Assembly: GCF_029094545.1 (NCBI RefSeq)
Contig: NZ_CP117835.1
Location: 1,592,001 to 1,656,000, forward strand
Direction: 5' to 3'
Source of the DNA: Alkalihalophilus pseudofirmus
GTDB lineage: Bacteria; Bacillota; Bacilli; Bacillales; Bacillaceae_D
DNA length: 64,000 nucleotides
A program made the translations under genes and the position numbers. The notes beneath the pieces were generated by a model. It made no database searches. It saw nothing but the letters and a program-made list of their open reading frames with translations, and had not been told where the DNA came from. The stretch's first letter is position 1. The number at the start of each line of letters is the position of its first letter. This document shows, one piece after another, positions 17,948 through 25,800 of this stretch.

Positions 17948-19648
17948 CTAAATAGTTTCTTCCACATAGATAAAGTAATCTCCACCCGAGTTAGCACTGA
18001 TCACACCATTATCTGTTAATCTAATATAAGCACCGTTAGGATCAATATTTCCATTTTCATCAACAATAGTGAATGTGTGTGTTTGATGGCTTAAATGGTC
18101 TTTATAGTTAAACACATATCCTGCTAAATCAATAACCACTAATTTGCTTACATCGGTCACACTCGTACCAAGAGGCATTGTGTGTTGGAATGGCGGGAAG
18201 TAGATTTGACGATTCTTAAATCCACCAATCTCATATGTGTCAGTACCTTCAAATAAATTAACCACTTGATTAGATAAGCTCCTAGCTGACATAGATATAA
18301 TTGAATGTTTACCTTTTGTATCTGTGTCACTAATCTGAATGGTTCTTTGCCATTGTGTTTTATTAGATGAGGTGAATTCATTAATCCAAGTACCATGAGG
18401 AATGCTCAAAACAGGTGGTTCAATAAGTTGCTGTGTAGAATTTACTCTGATCCAGTAATTGCTTCCTGTATCACTACTTTGAAATCTGTCATGTTGAGGC
18501 TGTAAAGTAATAATAGGGGGTACATGAGCAATGTTTACAACTCTATTCAAAGTGGTGGTGCTACCATTTGCAACTCTATGTGCTACTATTCTAAAGTTTG
18601 TTGCAGTGACATTATAATCTCCGCTCATCCTTGTAACAGCTTTTAGTTGCTCATAGTCTTGACTGTTTATAATATCAAGCTGTGAATTAGGAGAGGAGTA
18701 GGAAACTAAATCAGAATTACTTATAGAGCTATTAATAACTGCTGACTCGTTATTCTTTAAGGCTTCTTGATAAGAAGGGTAGATGATGTTATAAAATGTG
18801 ATAGTAGGATGTAAATTGTTTAGACTAAGAACATTTACTTTTTCCTTGTTGCCGAAGTCACTAGTGCTAACCCAATCACTCCAACTACCTGTCTCTGATT
18901 GCACTCTGAATCTTACAGGCAGTAATTGGGGAGAGTCTCCTCTATTTGCAATAGTAATCTCAAGAGCATTCTCATTACTATCAGCAGAAACAGTTTTGCT
19001 TTTAGCAGCTCCGAAATCTTGAATCTGAATACTTTGCAACTTCACATCTGATTTAATAAAAAGGCTATGTGTATCATTTTCCTTAAGCTCAGTCTGATTG
19101 TTAATATATTCGCCAGTGAAATAGGCTTCTTGAACCATAGGCTTATCTTCTTTAACAACCTTTAAAGTGTGATAAGCACCGTCTTCATGAAATACTTTCA
19201 ACTCTGATTTTCCCTCAATGTTTACAGGTATAGTCGCTTCAAATAGAGGCTGACTACCAACCTGTGTGAACTCTATTAATTCACTTTCAAATGTAATTTC
19301 AGGAGCAAATCGTGTATTACCTGTCACAGCTAGTAACTTTACATTAATTAAATCAGTATCCGTAATGACGCTTTCCAGAGTTGTGTTAGTACGGTCAGAA
19401 TAAACCTTTGCACCAACATTTCCTTCGCCTTGAGGGAATGCATCAACAAAGAACACCCCGCCATTTACACTGTTAGAGCTAGAATGTGGTATCCATTCAT
19501 TCCTAAAACCATCGAAAATCATCAGCTCTAGCTCAATACCTAAATCTCCTGTGAAAACAAATAGCTGCCCATGTCTACTTTGAGAAGGGTGGGGGAGTTG
19601 ACTTCCTATTCCGTATCCACCGTTACTTACCATTCGTGAATTATTCAT
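17948..19648 (-). CDS. Putative tail fibre/baseplate structural protein
   Basis: A 566-residue protein, almost entirely predicted beta structure, with several Ig/FnIII-like stretches (for example SETGSWSDWVSTSDFG in the middle). The start ATG has GTGAGGTGTTCTT upstream. No catalytic motif, membrane segment or signal peptide is seen. It follows the 382-residue gene by 12 bp. A structural role at the tail tip is inferred from size, composition and neighbours. Confidence 0.55.
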   Translation of the reverse strand: MNNSRMVSNGGYGIGSQLPHPSQSRHGQLFVFTGDLGIELELMIFDGFRNEWIPHSSSNSVNGGVFFVDAFPQGEGNVGAKVYSDRTNTTLESVITDTDLINVKLLAVTGNTRFAPEITFESELIEFTQVGSQPLFEATIPVNIEGKSELKVFHEDGAYHTLKVVKEDKPMVQEAYFTGEYINNQTELKENDTHSLFIKSDVKLQSIQIQDFGAAKSKTVSADSNENALEITIANRGDSPQLLPVRFRVQSETGSWSDWVSTSDFGNKEKVNVLSLNNLHPTITFYNIIYPSYQEALKNNESAVINSSISNSDLVSYSSPNSQLDIINSQDYEQLKAVTRMSGDYNVTATNFRIVAHRVANGSTTTLNRVVNIAHVPPIITLQPQHDRFQSSDTGSNYWIRVNSTQQLIEPPVLSIPHGTWINEFTSSNKTQWQRTIQISDTDTKGKHSIISMSARSLSNQVVNLFEGTDTYEIGGFKNRQIYFPPFQHTMPLGTSVTDVSKLVVIDLAGYVFNYKDHLSHQTHTFTIVDENGNIDPNGAYIRLTDNGVISANSGGDYFIYVEETI

Positions 19649-19660
19649 AAGAACACCTCA

Positions 19661-20809
19661 CTAAATCATCTGTCTTCCTAAGTCTCTAAGGAGCGAGATG
19701 TAATTACGTAGACCATCAATATTCATAAGCAAGTCAATTGACACATTAAACACTTCATCATTATGTCTGATTCGAATAAACTCATTATTATTCTCATCTT
19801 TTTGAATGAAGTCTATAAAGACATTCTGACCACTCTTAATATTCAGCTTAGCTTTCTTGATTTCTTTTGTGTAGCCCTCATACTCAACTGTAAAGTTAGC
19901 GCTAGAAAGTGGAGGAAGTAATACCTCAAGAGACTTAGAATCTGCTAATTTAAATAGTCCGAATGGATTTTCTTCAAGCACAGCATTAGCAGAAGTGAAA
20001 CTAGAATTTTCACCAGTATACACTTGAACATTTACTTCATGATCATACACAAATGTTAATTCCCATTCTTCACTTTGCAGAGATGAAGTGAATGGTCTTT
20101 CTTCATTCAGCAGTTCTCTAAAAAACCAAATGTGATTCGTATTCTTGTTCAGTTTAATTGTGTCTTGTGGTTCGCCATTCCTTGAAATACTAATCTCTGT
20201 GCCCAATGGAATAGTTGAATTAAAAGAAAGCAGATAATCAGTTAAATATTGAGTAGGGTATTTAGAGCCAAAAAGCGGGTATTCAATTGAAAACTTTACT
20301 TTATTCTTTAATGATTCAACTACAACTTCTGTATTATCAATTGCTTCTCTGATTGCTGACACACTACTTTCGTCTCCAATGGAGATGTCTGACTGTGAAA
20401 GTAGATCGTAGCCATCTGGTACGCCATAGTCATAGACAGCTTGAGGAGAAATACTAAAAAGTTCCTCTTCACCACCGATGATTTTAAATCTTAACAGCTT
20501 ATCTTTAAGGAAGTCTAAGGTAATTAATTCGCTGCTATCAGACTTAGATGATAGAGGAGAACGTGTGACTGAATCTAAATTAGATAACCAAAAAGCGTTT
20601 GTATCTTCGTTGATTATAAAAGTTCCGCTTGAGATGGATGCTATTTTAATTTCCACCAGTTCTCCAGCCTTAAAGCCAATGTCACTCATTATTAGAATAT
20701 CTGACACGTATGTGTCAGGTAGCTCATCGCTAATTACAGGATAGTCAATTAAACAGTTTACAGAAGTTGTGTTGTTACCAAATACATTAATGGTTATGTT
20801 AGGGAGCAC
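19661..20809 (-). CDS. Putative tail structural protein
   Basis: A 382-residue protein starting with GTG at 20809 after GTGAGGTGAGATA. The sequence is mixed beta with an acidic character and repeated short Ig-like strands (for example SANFTVEYEGYTKEIKKAKL). No family recognised. It is the first gene of the second tail-tip block, directly after the bidirectional terminator at 20835-20890, so it needs its own promoter or read-through. Confidence 0.55.
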   Translation of the reverse strand: MLPNITINVFGNNTTSVNCLIDYPVISDELPDTYVSDILIMSDIGFKAGELVEIKIASISSGTFIINEDTNAFWLSNLDSVTRSPLSSKSDSSELITLDFLKDKLLRFKIIGGEEELFSISPQAVYDYGVPDGYDLLSQSDISIGDESSVSAIREAIDNTEVVVESLKNKVKFSIEYPLFGSKYPTQYLTDYLLSFNSTIPLGTEISISRNGEPQDTIKLNKNTNHIWFFRELLNEERPFTSSLQSEEWELTFVYDHEVNVQVYTGENSSFTSANAVLEENPFGLFKLADSKSLEVLLPPLSSANFTVEYEGYTKEIKKAKLNIKSGQNVFIDFIQKDENNNEFIRIRHNDEVFNVSIDLLMNIDGLRNYISLLRDLGRQMI

Positions 20810-20834
20810 TATCTCACCTCACTTTCAAAATTCA

Positions 20835-20890
20835 AAAAATCCATACTCGTAAAACCCAGTATTTATAAGGGTCTTTGAGTATGGATTTTT
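20835..20890. terminator. Bidirectional hairpin terminator
   Basis: AAAAATCCATACTC (20835-20848) and GAGTATGGATTTTT (20877-20890) form a perfect 14-bp stem with A/T runs on both sides. It lies between the - strand tail gene and the start of the + strand XRE gene. Confidence 0.7.
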
Positions 20891-20963
20891 CAATAAAATT
20901 CATCTTTTATATAATCTTTGTTATACTTTAAACTAAATAATTAATTGAATAGGTGATACTTCC

Positions 20964-21179
20964 ATGACAATAAAATCTAATTTGAAGTCAATATTAGATG
21001 AGCGAAACCTATCTGTATTGCAGGTTTCAAAAGACATAGACTATCGCTATGAGTCTTTAAGGATGATGTATAATAATCAAAATAAACATTTTCCCAAGAA
21101 ACTTTTAGATAAACTATGTGAATATTTGAATGTGCAACCTAGTGATTTAATTAGCTATGAAGAAGAGAAGAAGACATAA
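20964..21179 (+). CDS. Small XRE-family helix-turn-helix regulator
   Basis: A 71-residue Cro/CI-type protein, essentially one helix-turn-helix domain: LKSILDERNLSVLQVSKDI as helices 1-2, DYRYESLRMMYNNQ as recognition region, and LLDKLCEYLNVQPSDLI as the closing helices typical of XRE proteins. It is encoded on the + strand, opposite to all surrounding tail genes, and is fenced by hairpins on both sides. The ribosome site is AGGTGATACTTCC. Its target is unknown; an accessory regulator expressed from the prophage is likely. Confidence 0.8.
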   Translation: MTIKSNLKSILDERNLSVLQVSKDIDYRYESLRMMYNNQNKHFPKKLLDKLCEYLNVQPSDLISYEEEKKT

Positions 21180-21217
21180 AAAATAGCCTCTTGGATTTTT
21201 AGTTTGCTGCACATATA

Positions 21218-21331
21218 TCAATTTTTACATAACCAATAAATAGTAGGACTAACAGCCAATAATACCAACCCACCAAAAATAAGAGGTAATATTGGTGGGT
21301 TTTGAATTGCCCAAGACATAAATTCACTCAT
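21218..21331 (-). CDS. 37-residue single-span membrane protein
   Basis: A very small gene with a strong ribosome site (AGGAGGGTAACT) and an ATG at 21331. The product reads MSEFMSWAIQNPPI, then a hydrophobic span (LPLIFGGLVLLAVSPTIYWL), then CKN. It ends just past the convergent XRE gene. The topology resembles small phage membrane peptides in tail/lysis regions; function unknown. Confidence 0.6.
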   Translation of the reverse strand: MSEFMSWAIQNPPILPLIFGGLVLLAVSPTIYWLCKN

Positions 21332-21355
21332 AGTTACCCTCCTAAATAAGCAATA

Positions 21356-21378
21356 AAAAAAGACCTGTTACAAGTCTA
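21356..21378 (-). terminator. Hairpin terminator after a tail-fibre cassette
   Basis: AGAC(c)TGT and ACA(a)GTCT around 21361-21377 form a short stem with one mismatch; on the - strand it is followed by seven T. Confidence 0.45.
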
Positions 21379-21412
21379 GGTTTATTATCAATATTTTAAC
21401 TACATGCTGTTG

Positions 21413-21426
21413 CACATAATGATCCT
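21413..21426 (-). repeat. 14-nt element shared by two fibre cassettes (copy 1)
   Basis: CACATAATGATCCT here is identical to 25211-25224. Both copies follow the last small gene of a tail-fibre cassette (AGGATCATTATGTG on the transcribed strand). Confidence 0.5.
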
Positions 21427-21444
21427 ATTATTCAGTAGGTTCAG

Positions 21445-21576
21445 CTACAATTGGTCACCATAGCCATCCACACCAATAGCGGTTAAATCAGCTTTCACTA
21501 AATCTCTCCACTGTGCAGGTACTTGGTCAATCGTTCTACGCTTGTTAATAACCAAAACCACATACATATCTACCAT
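21445..21576 (-). CDS. CD1375-family small phage protein
   Basis: A 43-residue protein starting at 21576 after AAAGGAGGAAATTAAT. It reads MYVVLVINKRRTIDQVPA followed by a helix and GVDGYGDQL, matching my memory of the CD1375 family found after tail-fibre genes. Its start codon overlaps the stop region of the preceding paralogue. The function of the family is not known to me. Confidence 0.65.
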   Translation of the reverse strand: MVDMYVVLVINKRRTIDQVPAQWRDLVKADLTAIGVDGYGDQL

Positions 21577-21577
21577 A

Positions 21578-21703
21578 TTAATTTCCTCCTTTAAGAGCAG
21601 TTTTAACATCTTCACGGAATCTTTCAGGTACACGATCAATTGTCCAATCTTCATTACCTTTTTCTTCGCTGTTGCGAATAAGACGCACATACATTTCCAC
21701 CAT
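21578..21703 (-). CDS. CD1375-family small phage protein, paralogue
   Basis: A 41-residue protein (MVEMYVRLIRNSEEKG ... TIDRVPERFREDVKTALKGGN). It shares the M(Y)V.L...TID.VP pattern with its downstream neighbour, so the two are tandem paralogues. The ATG at 21703 follows AAAGGGTGACGTAAGG. It begins 8 bp after the stop of the coiled-coil gene 21711-21998. Confidence 0.6.
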   Translation of the reverse strand: MVEMYVRLIRNSEEKGNEDWTIDRVPERFREDVKTALKGGN

Positions 21704-21710
21704 CCTTACG

Positions 21711-21998
21711 TCACCCTTTCATTAATAATTCTTCGTAGATTGTGGCTAATACTTCAAAGTTAGTAATGTTGTCTTGTTGAATCTGACGTTCGAGACGTTC
21801 GATTTTTTCTTCTAGTGTTTCTTGGTACTTAACAGTTTTAGGTTCTGGATTTATGAAAGTGCCATCTCCTAACCTAATTTGACCAATTTCACCTGTTTCT
21901 GATTCGATCTCCCCTCCGACAATTGAACTTCCGTAACGCAAGGATATAACTTCATTTTTTGAGTTCATTTTTATAAGTCTCACTTCAATCACCTTCAT
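21711..21998 (-). CDS. Small coiled-coil tail-fibre accessory protein
   Basis: A 95-residue protein with a beta-rich N-terminal half (VIEVRLIKMNSKNEVISL, IGQIRLGDGTFI) and a C-terminal coiled coil (LEEKIERLERQIQQDN). Its first codon overlaps the stop of the tail-fibre gene upstream (4-bp overlap), so translation is coupled. The GQIRLGDGT pattern resembles the head of phage fibre/hyaluronidase-type proteins. A fibre accessory or chaperone role is possible but inferred. Confidence 0.5.
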   Translation of the reverse strand: MKVIEVRLIKMNSKNEVISLRYGSSIVGGEIESETGEIGQIRLGDGTFINPEPKTVKYQETLEEKIERLERQIQQDNITNFEVLATIYEELLMKG

Positions 21999-22777
21999 TC
22001 TTTAAATTCAACGACAAAATAACTTAATGTTTTTTCGCCCATTGATTTGACAATATAAATCTCATCACTATTTAAATAATATGACACTCCGAAGTTAGCC
22101 ACTGAGTTATCATTATTGTTGTCAGTAAAATATTTATGCGTTATCCAAACAATTGAGTTATTTGGGTTAATATTATTTATCGGTATTCCTGCACCGATAA
22201 GGTGTCCACCAGTTGCATAAATACCTTTTTGGAAACTTTTTATTGCACTTTCCTCGAACTCGACAACCGTGTATGAAATGTGTATTAACCTGTTATTTAC
22301 TGTCATTTCTTTTGAAAAAGTTAGAGTGTTTGAGTTTTTTATCTCTGCCATTACAGCAGATGTAGCGCTACCGATATTACTGTCAGGTAAAGAAATATTA
22401 TTAAGGAATACTACACTCGCACTTGGGTTTACTGTGTCCATACTCACATCTTTTGTTAACTCCGTGGACATTGTCGTATACCCGTTCTGGATACTCTTAA
22501 TCCCTCCGCCCAATAATCCGATATTATTAGCCATCGTTTGAAAAGCTGCGTCACTACTTGTTGGCACACCTTGGTCAGTAATAGCAGTAGCGACTAAACT
22601 TTTCCCATTACTGACAGATGACTTTAAATTATCAATTTCCGTTTCGGTATCACCTTTAAACTGCGTATATTCTGCCGAATGTGCAGTAACGGTTTCTTTT
22701 AAAAGGTCAATTTTATTTAAATCTTCATTTACCTTCTGATTTAATTCTTTACGTGATATCTTACCAAAATTGCTCAT
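21995..22777 (-). CDS. Tail fibre/minor structural protein
   Basis: A 260-residue protein. The N-terminal coiled region (LNQKVNEDLNKIDLLKETVTAHSAEY) is followed by a motif shared with the 581-residue fibre at 25801-27546: SLVATAITDQGV..SSDAAF.TMANNIG. The C-terminal part is beta-rich and probably the distal domain. The ribosome site is AAGGAGGTATCTG. It is the fibre gene of the second of two cassettes in this tail region. Confidence 0.65.
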   Translation of the reverse strand: MSNFGKISRKELNQKVNEDLNKIDLLKETVTAHSAEYTQFKGDTETEIDNLKSSVSNGKSLVATAITDQGVPTSSDAAFQTMANNIGLLGGGIKSIQNGYTTMSTELTKDVSMDTVNPSASVVFLNNISLPDSNIGSATSAVMAEIKNSNTLTFSKEMTVNNRLIHISYTVVEFEESAIKSFQKGIYATGGHLIGAGIPINNINPNNSIVWITHKYFTDNNNDNSVANFGVSYYLNSDEIYIVKSMGEKTLSYFVVEFKE

Positions 22778-22792
22778 CAGATACCTCCTTTA

Positions 22793-23065
22793 TTAAACAC
22801 TTCTTTTTCCTGTGACAAATTTATTTTTACTATCTTTATTAACGAAATGTACCCATACATGATCTCCACTAGTAAACTCCACATCTGGATTACTTGGAAT
22901 GCGCTGTGACACATCTGAGCCATCAACAAACACCTTAAGCATATTCTCTGACAAAACTTCTTCAACCGATCCTAAATGCCATTCTCCAATTAAGACATTT
23001 TCATCATCTAAGATATCATATACGATAGTTCTTATAAGGTTAATTACTTCTCTATTCTTAATCAA
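22793..23065 (-). CDS. Small tail-tip protein, unknown
   Basis: A 90-residue protein with a TTG start at 23065 after TAGGAGGTATTAA. It has a helical start and a beta-rich OB-like remainder (GEWHLGSVEEVLSENMLKVFVDG, GDHVWVHFVNKDSKNKF), reminiscent of small phage spike/baseplate OB proteins. It sits between the tail-tip hub gene and the fibre gene, in tight spacing. Confidence 0.5.
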   Translation of the reverse strand: MIKNREVINLIRTIVYDILDDENVLIGEWHLGSVEEVLSENMLKVFVDGSDVSQRIPSNPDVEFTSGDHVWVHFVNKDSKNKFVTGKRSV

Positions 23066-23076
23066 ATTAATACCTC

Positions 23077-24255
23077 CTAAATGAAATCCCAGTCATCAAT
23101 AACTTTTCTATATTTTTTACAATTGAGTGTCATTAGAGAGGGAGTGAGAGGAATTGAAAAAGAATCAAGTAAGTATTTACCTGAAACATCATTCACAGGA
23201 TCTTCAATTTCAATTATATCGTTCGCATCATGAAGGAAGTTAGGGGAGATGTTCATTTCTAATCTCTCAGTAAAACCAAGTCTCTTCATCAGTTCAAACT
23301 TAGCTCTCCATTTACACTCATCCTCAGTTTCCAATACCGAATCAGGACTCCCATTATTGTGCTCGTACAAAACCGTACCAATCTTTTGAATGGAATAGGG
23401 GGAATCCTCCCATAGTGGATCAGTTTCATCTACTACCAAGTCAAATCTAGCTTCTGCTGTTTGTCCAGAGCCTGCTAATACTCTTATATAGTTAGCTAGT
23501 TCAGATTCATCCATTTTTCTTACATTTCCTGAATAGTAACGCTCATTTCTATCTCCGAACTTATAAGACCAAACAATAGGTTCATTCTCAAATTGATTAA
23601 GGTCAATTTTCTTGAGTCTTAAATATCCGTATACATCATAATACACATCGCATTCTGCTAGGAGAGCTAATTCCTCAATCGCATTCCATCTATTATCACT
23701 AGATTGGTAAGTGATCTCATACGGTATGGTTTTATCAATGGTGTCAAAGTTAAACATTGTTTCTCCTACACCTTGAGCAATAATTCTGATAGCTGTCCCA
23801 ATATTTGCTCCGACTTCCAGTGTTGTCTCATTGATAAACTTGCCACGCTTATCAGTCATAAGAAAAGCTTTATCGAATCCAGTAATATTAGCAATACGAC
23901 CACTCATGTTATTTGAGTCTTCAGGTTCAGATACTACGAATACACCTTGCTGAACATAATGAATCTCACCTTTGAAGTCTTCAAGTCCAATATATAGAAT
24001 CACACGCTTATCAATCCAAATAAGATTCTCTTCTCCCCAGTTGTATAGCTGCTTATCATTTAGTAGAGAAAAAGTGAATGATCTCCTTACAGGTCTGTCC
24101 GCATCTATAGAAATTTCCCCTAAACTTTCCCTTGTTGTTTGCAGAGTTACTTCTTTAAGATAGTTCATTTTATTATCGTAAAGCTCTAATTTAATATGCA
24201 TTCTTTTAGTAGGTGAATTCATTGCTTGCAAGAATTCAGAAGAAGCAGGTAACAT
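23077..24255 (-). CDS. Tail-tip/baseplate hub-like protein
   Basis: A 392-residue protein. Its opening (LPASSEFLQAMNSPTKRMHIKLELYDN) and the segment VQQGVFVVSEPEDSNN..G...NITGFDKAF are typical of Gram-positive phage tail-associated proteins located after Dit. Sequence between about 140 and 260 resembles the hub fold (NRWNAIEELALLAECDVYYDVYG). It lacks an obvious lysin domain. It follows the Dit-like gene by 11 bp. Role inferred from order and these segments. Confidence 0.6.
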   Translation of the reverse strand: MLPASSEFLQAMNSPTKRMHIKLELYDNKMNYLKEVTLQTTRESLGEISIDADRPVRRSFTFSLLNDKQLYNWGEENLIWIDKRVILYIGLEDFKGEIHYVQQGVFVVSEPEDSNNMSGRIANITGFDKAFLMTDKRGKFINETTLEVGANIGTAIRIIAQGVGETMFNFDTIDKTIPYEITYQSSDNRWNAIEELALLAECDVYYDVYGYLRLKKIDLNQFENEPIVWSYKFGDRNERYYSGNVRKMDESELANYIRVLAGSGQTAEARFDLVVDETDPLWEDSPYSIQKIGTVLYEHNNGSPDSVLETEDECKWRAKFELMKRLGFTERLEMNISPNFLHDANDIIEIEDPVNDVSGKYLLDSFSIPLTPSLMTLNCKKYRKVIDDWDFI

Positions 24256-24266
24256 TTAAACACCTC

Positions 24267-25124
24267 CTAACCATTTCTCATATAATCATCGTAATCATTT
24301 ACTTCTACTGCTTCGATAGTGAGAGTGTAGTAATCTCTTCCTTTCCAAGTGTTTTTAGGAGAGGACTTTTGAGGGGAGTGCAAGTCTGCTACAAATATCT
24401 CACCACTTGAGCCTTTAATAATAAATGGCTTGGGGTTCATAGCAAAGTTATGAATAAATGATTCATATTGTCTTCCTGTGCGATTCCATTCTTCAGGCAA
24501 AAATACAGCTTGTAGTTGCATTGAATGATAATTTTGATTGGTATAGAAGATTGAAGGATATTGAGACATGGTTTCAATCTGTTCTCTTCCTTGATTAAGG
24601 GTCATAGAGATATCATCAGAGGAATCAATAGTTTTATCAAATCCTACCGTTTCCTTTGTATCTTTATCTACTACCCACCAACCAACAAAGTCCGATTCAA
24701 TCTCAACTGAATTTGGCTGACCTTCAAGCTCATTCTCACCAACAGGTACGATAGAATAGATGAATCTATCATTAGCTTGAGTGTAGTCGATATATTCAAA
24801 TTGCTTGTCATTATCAAACGGCTCAGTTGATAGGGTAGTATCTAAGAGGTCATCAATTTTTCTTCGTTTAATAGCAAATTTTTCGATGACAATACCTTCA
24901 TTCTGAACATTTCCTGCTTCTAAATTACCTAAGAATCTTGCTAGTAAACGGGTCTCTAACCCCCATTGGTCTTTAGTTTGATCATTCTCTGTGCTCATAT
25001 CTTCAGTAATATGTATTTCATCAAAAATTGCATTGTCTGCTTTAAGAGAGTAAGTGTTTCTAATTTGTCCCGTCTGACTCTCAAAAAATGAAGTTCCATG
25101 AAAATCTAAATCAATAAGTGGCAT
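24267..25124 (-). CDS. Distal tail protein (Dit)-like
   Basis: A 285-residue protein placed directly before the hub gene, as Dit usually is. The sequence is beta-rich with GRQYESFIHNFAMNPKPFIIKGSSGEIFVADL near the C terminus, a layout common in siphovirus tail proteins of the SPP1 gp19.1 type. No enzymatic motif. Ribosome site GGAGGTGAATGA. Moderately sure of the role, based on position and general character. Confidence 0.55.
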   Translation of the reverse strand: MPLIDLDFHGTSFFESQTGQIRNTYSLKADNAIFDEIHITEDMSTENDQTKDQWGLETRLLARFLGNLEAGNVQNEGIVIEKFAIKRRKIDDLLDTTLSTEPFDNDKQFEYIDYTQANDRFIYSIVPVGENELEGQPNSVEIESDFVGWWVVDKDTKETVGFDKTIDSSDDISMTLNQGREQIETMSQYPSIFYTNQNYHSMQLQAVFLPEEWNRTGRQYESFIHNFAMNPKPFIIKGSSGEIFVADLHSPQKSSPKNTWKGRDYYTLTIEAVEVNDYDDYMRNG

Positions 25125-25143
25125 TCATTCACCTCCCATATAA

Positions 25144-25172
25144 AAATAGGGGAGTGATAAATCCACATCCCC
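25144..25172 (-). terminator. Hairpin between fibre cassette 1 and Dit-like gene
   Basis: AGGGGA and TCCCCT arms surround a GTG...CAC inner stem; on the - strand the hairpin is followed by ATTTTTA. Confidence 0.5.
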
Positions 25173-25210
25173 TTAAAGTTTTGTTTTATTATTTTAATTT
25201 ATAGTTGCTT

Positions 25211-25224
25211 CACATAATGATCCT
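25211..25224 (-). repeat. 14-nt element shared by two fibre cassettes (copy 2)
   Basis: CACATAATGATCCT, identical to 21413-21426, lying just after the stop of the 53-residue gene. Confidence 0.5.
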
Positions 25225-25230
25225 GTAGCG

Positions 25231-25392
25231 CTACACTTGGCTACTTAAAAGATCAGTTAGCTCATTGTAATTCTCCAATGTTAATCTTTCACCCAATAAA
25301 AAAACATCCAACATCTGTTGCATGTCCTCTTTCGACTTATAAGACTTTCTTTCGATTGATGATTTAGCTGCTCTGTAAGTTAATGTGTTCAT
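25231..25392 (-). CDS. 53-residue tail-fibre accessory protein
   Basis: A small helical protein (MNTLTYRAAKSSIERK, then DMQQMLDVFLLGERLTLENYNELTDLL). The ATG at 25392 follows AGGAGTGATTTAA. Proteins of this size with a short helical hairpin often follow the XkdW-type gene in Bacillus phages (XkdX-like position). Function unknown. Confidence 0.55.
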   Translation of the reverse strand: MNTLTYRAAKSSIERKSYKSKEDMQQMLDVFLLGERLTLENYNELTDLLSSQV

Positions 25393-25415
25393 TTAAATCA
25401 CTCCTAATTATATTT

Positions 25416-25790
25416 TTATATCCCCATTTCAACCATAAGTAGTCTGAAATCTACGTCTAACAAATAATCCATTTGCTCTTCTACTGCTTCACTTAACGAT
25501 TTAATATACGGTTGCTCCACGTCAGGCTCATTCGGGTCACGATACTGAAACTCTAGCTCTTTTGTTTCGGGATTTACTCGATAGCTTGACGCTTCTGAAA
25601 AGTCTTGAGAATATTGAGTAAAAGGGATTTCTAATAATCTGTATGAATTCGCATTCCTTTCAGATAAAACTTTGAAGTCCGCAATATCTTTTTCGATACT
25701 GGTAGGTGTAACAAAGCCGTTAAAACCCCTTTCAACCAATACATCCCCTGTTTCTTTGTCGTAGTATATTCTCCTAATATTAGTATCCAT
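25416..25790 (-). CDS. XkdW-like tail-fibre accessory protein
   Basis: A 124-residue protein started at the ATG at 25790 with AAGGAGGTAAGT upstream; six more codons precede it in the open frame. It contains IYYDKETGDVLVERG near the N terminus and a helical end with MDYLLDVDFRLLMVEMG, a pattern I associate with XkdW-like proteins that follow tail fibres. It sits directly after the 581-residue fibre gene. Role in fibre assembly inferred. Confidence 0.55.
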   Translation of the reverse strand: MDTNIRRIYYDKETGDVLVERGFNGFVTPTSIEKDIADFKVLSERNANSYRLLEIPFTQYSQDFSEASSYRVNPETKELEFQYRDPNEPDVEQPYIKSLSEAVEEQMDYLLDVDFRLLMVEMGI

Positions 25791-25800
25791 ACTTACCTCC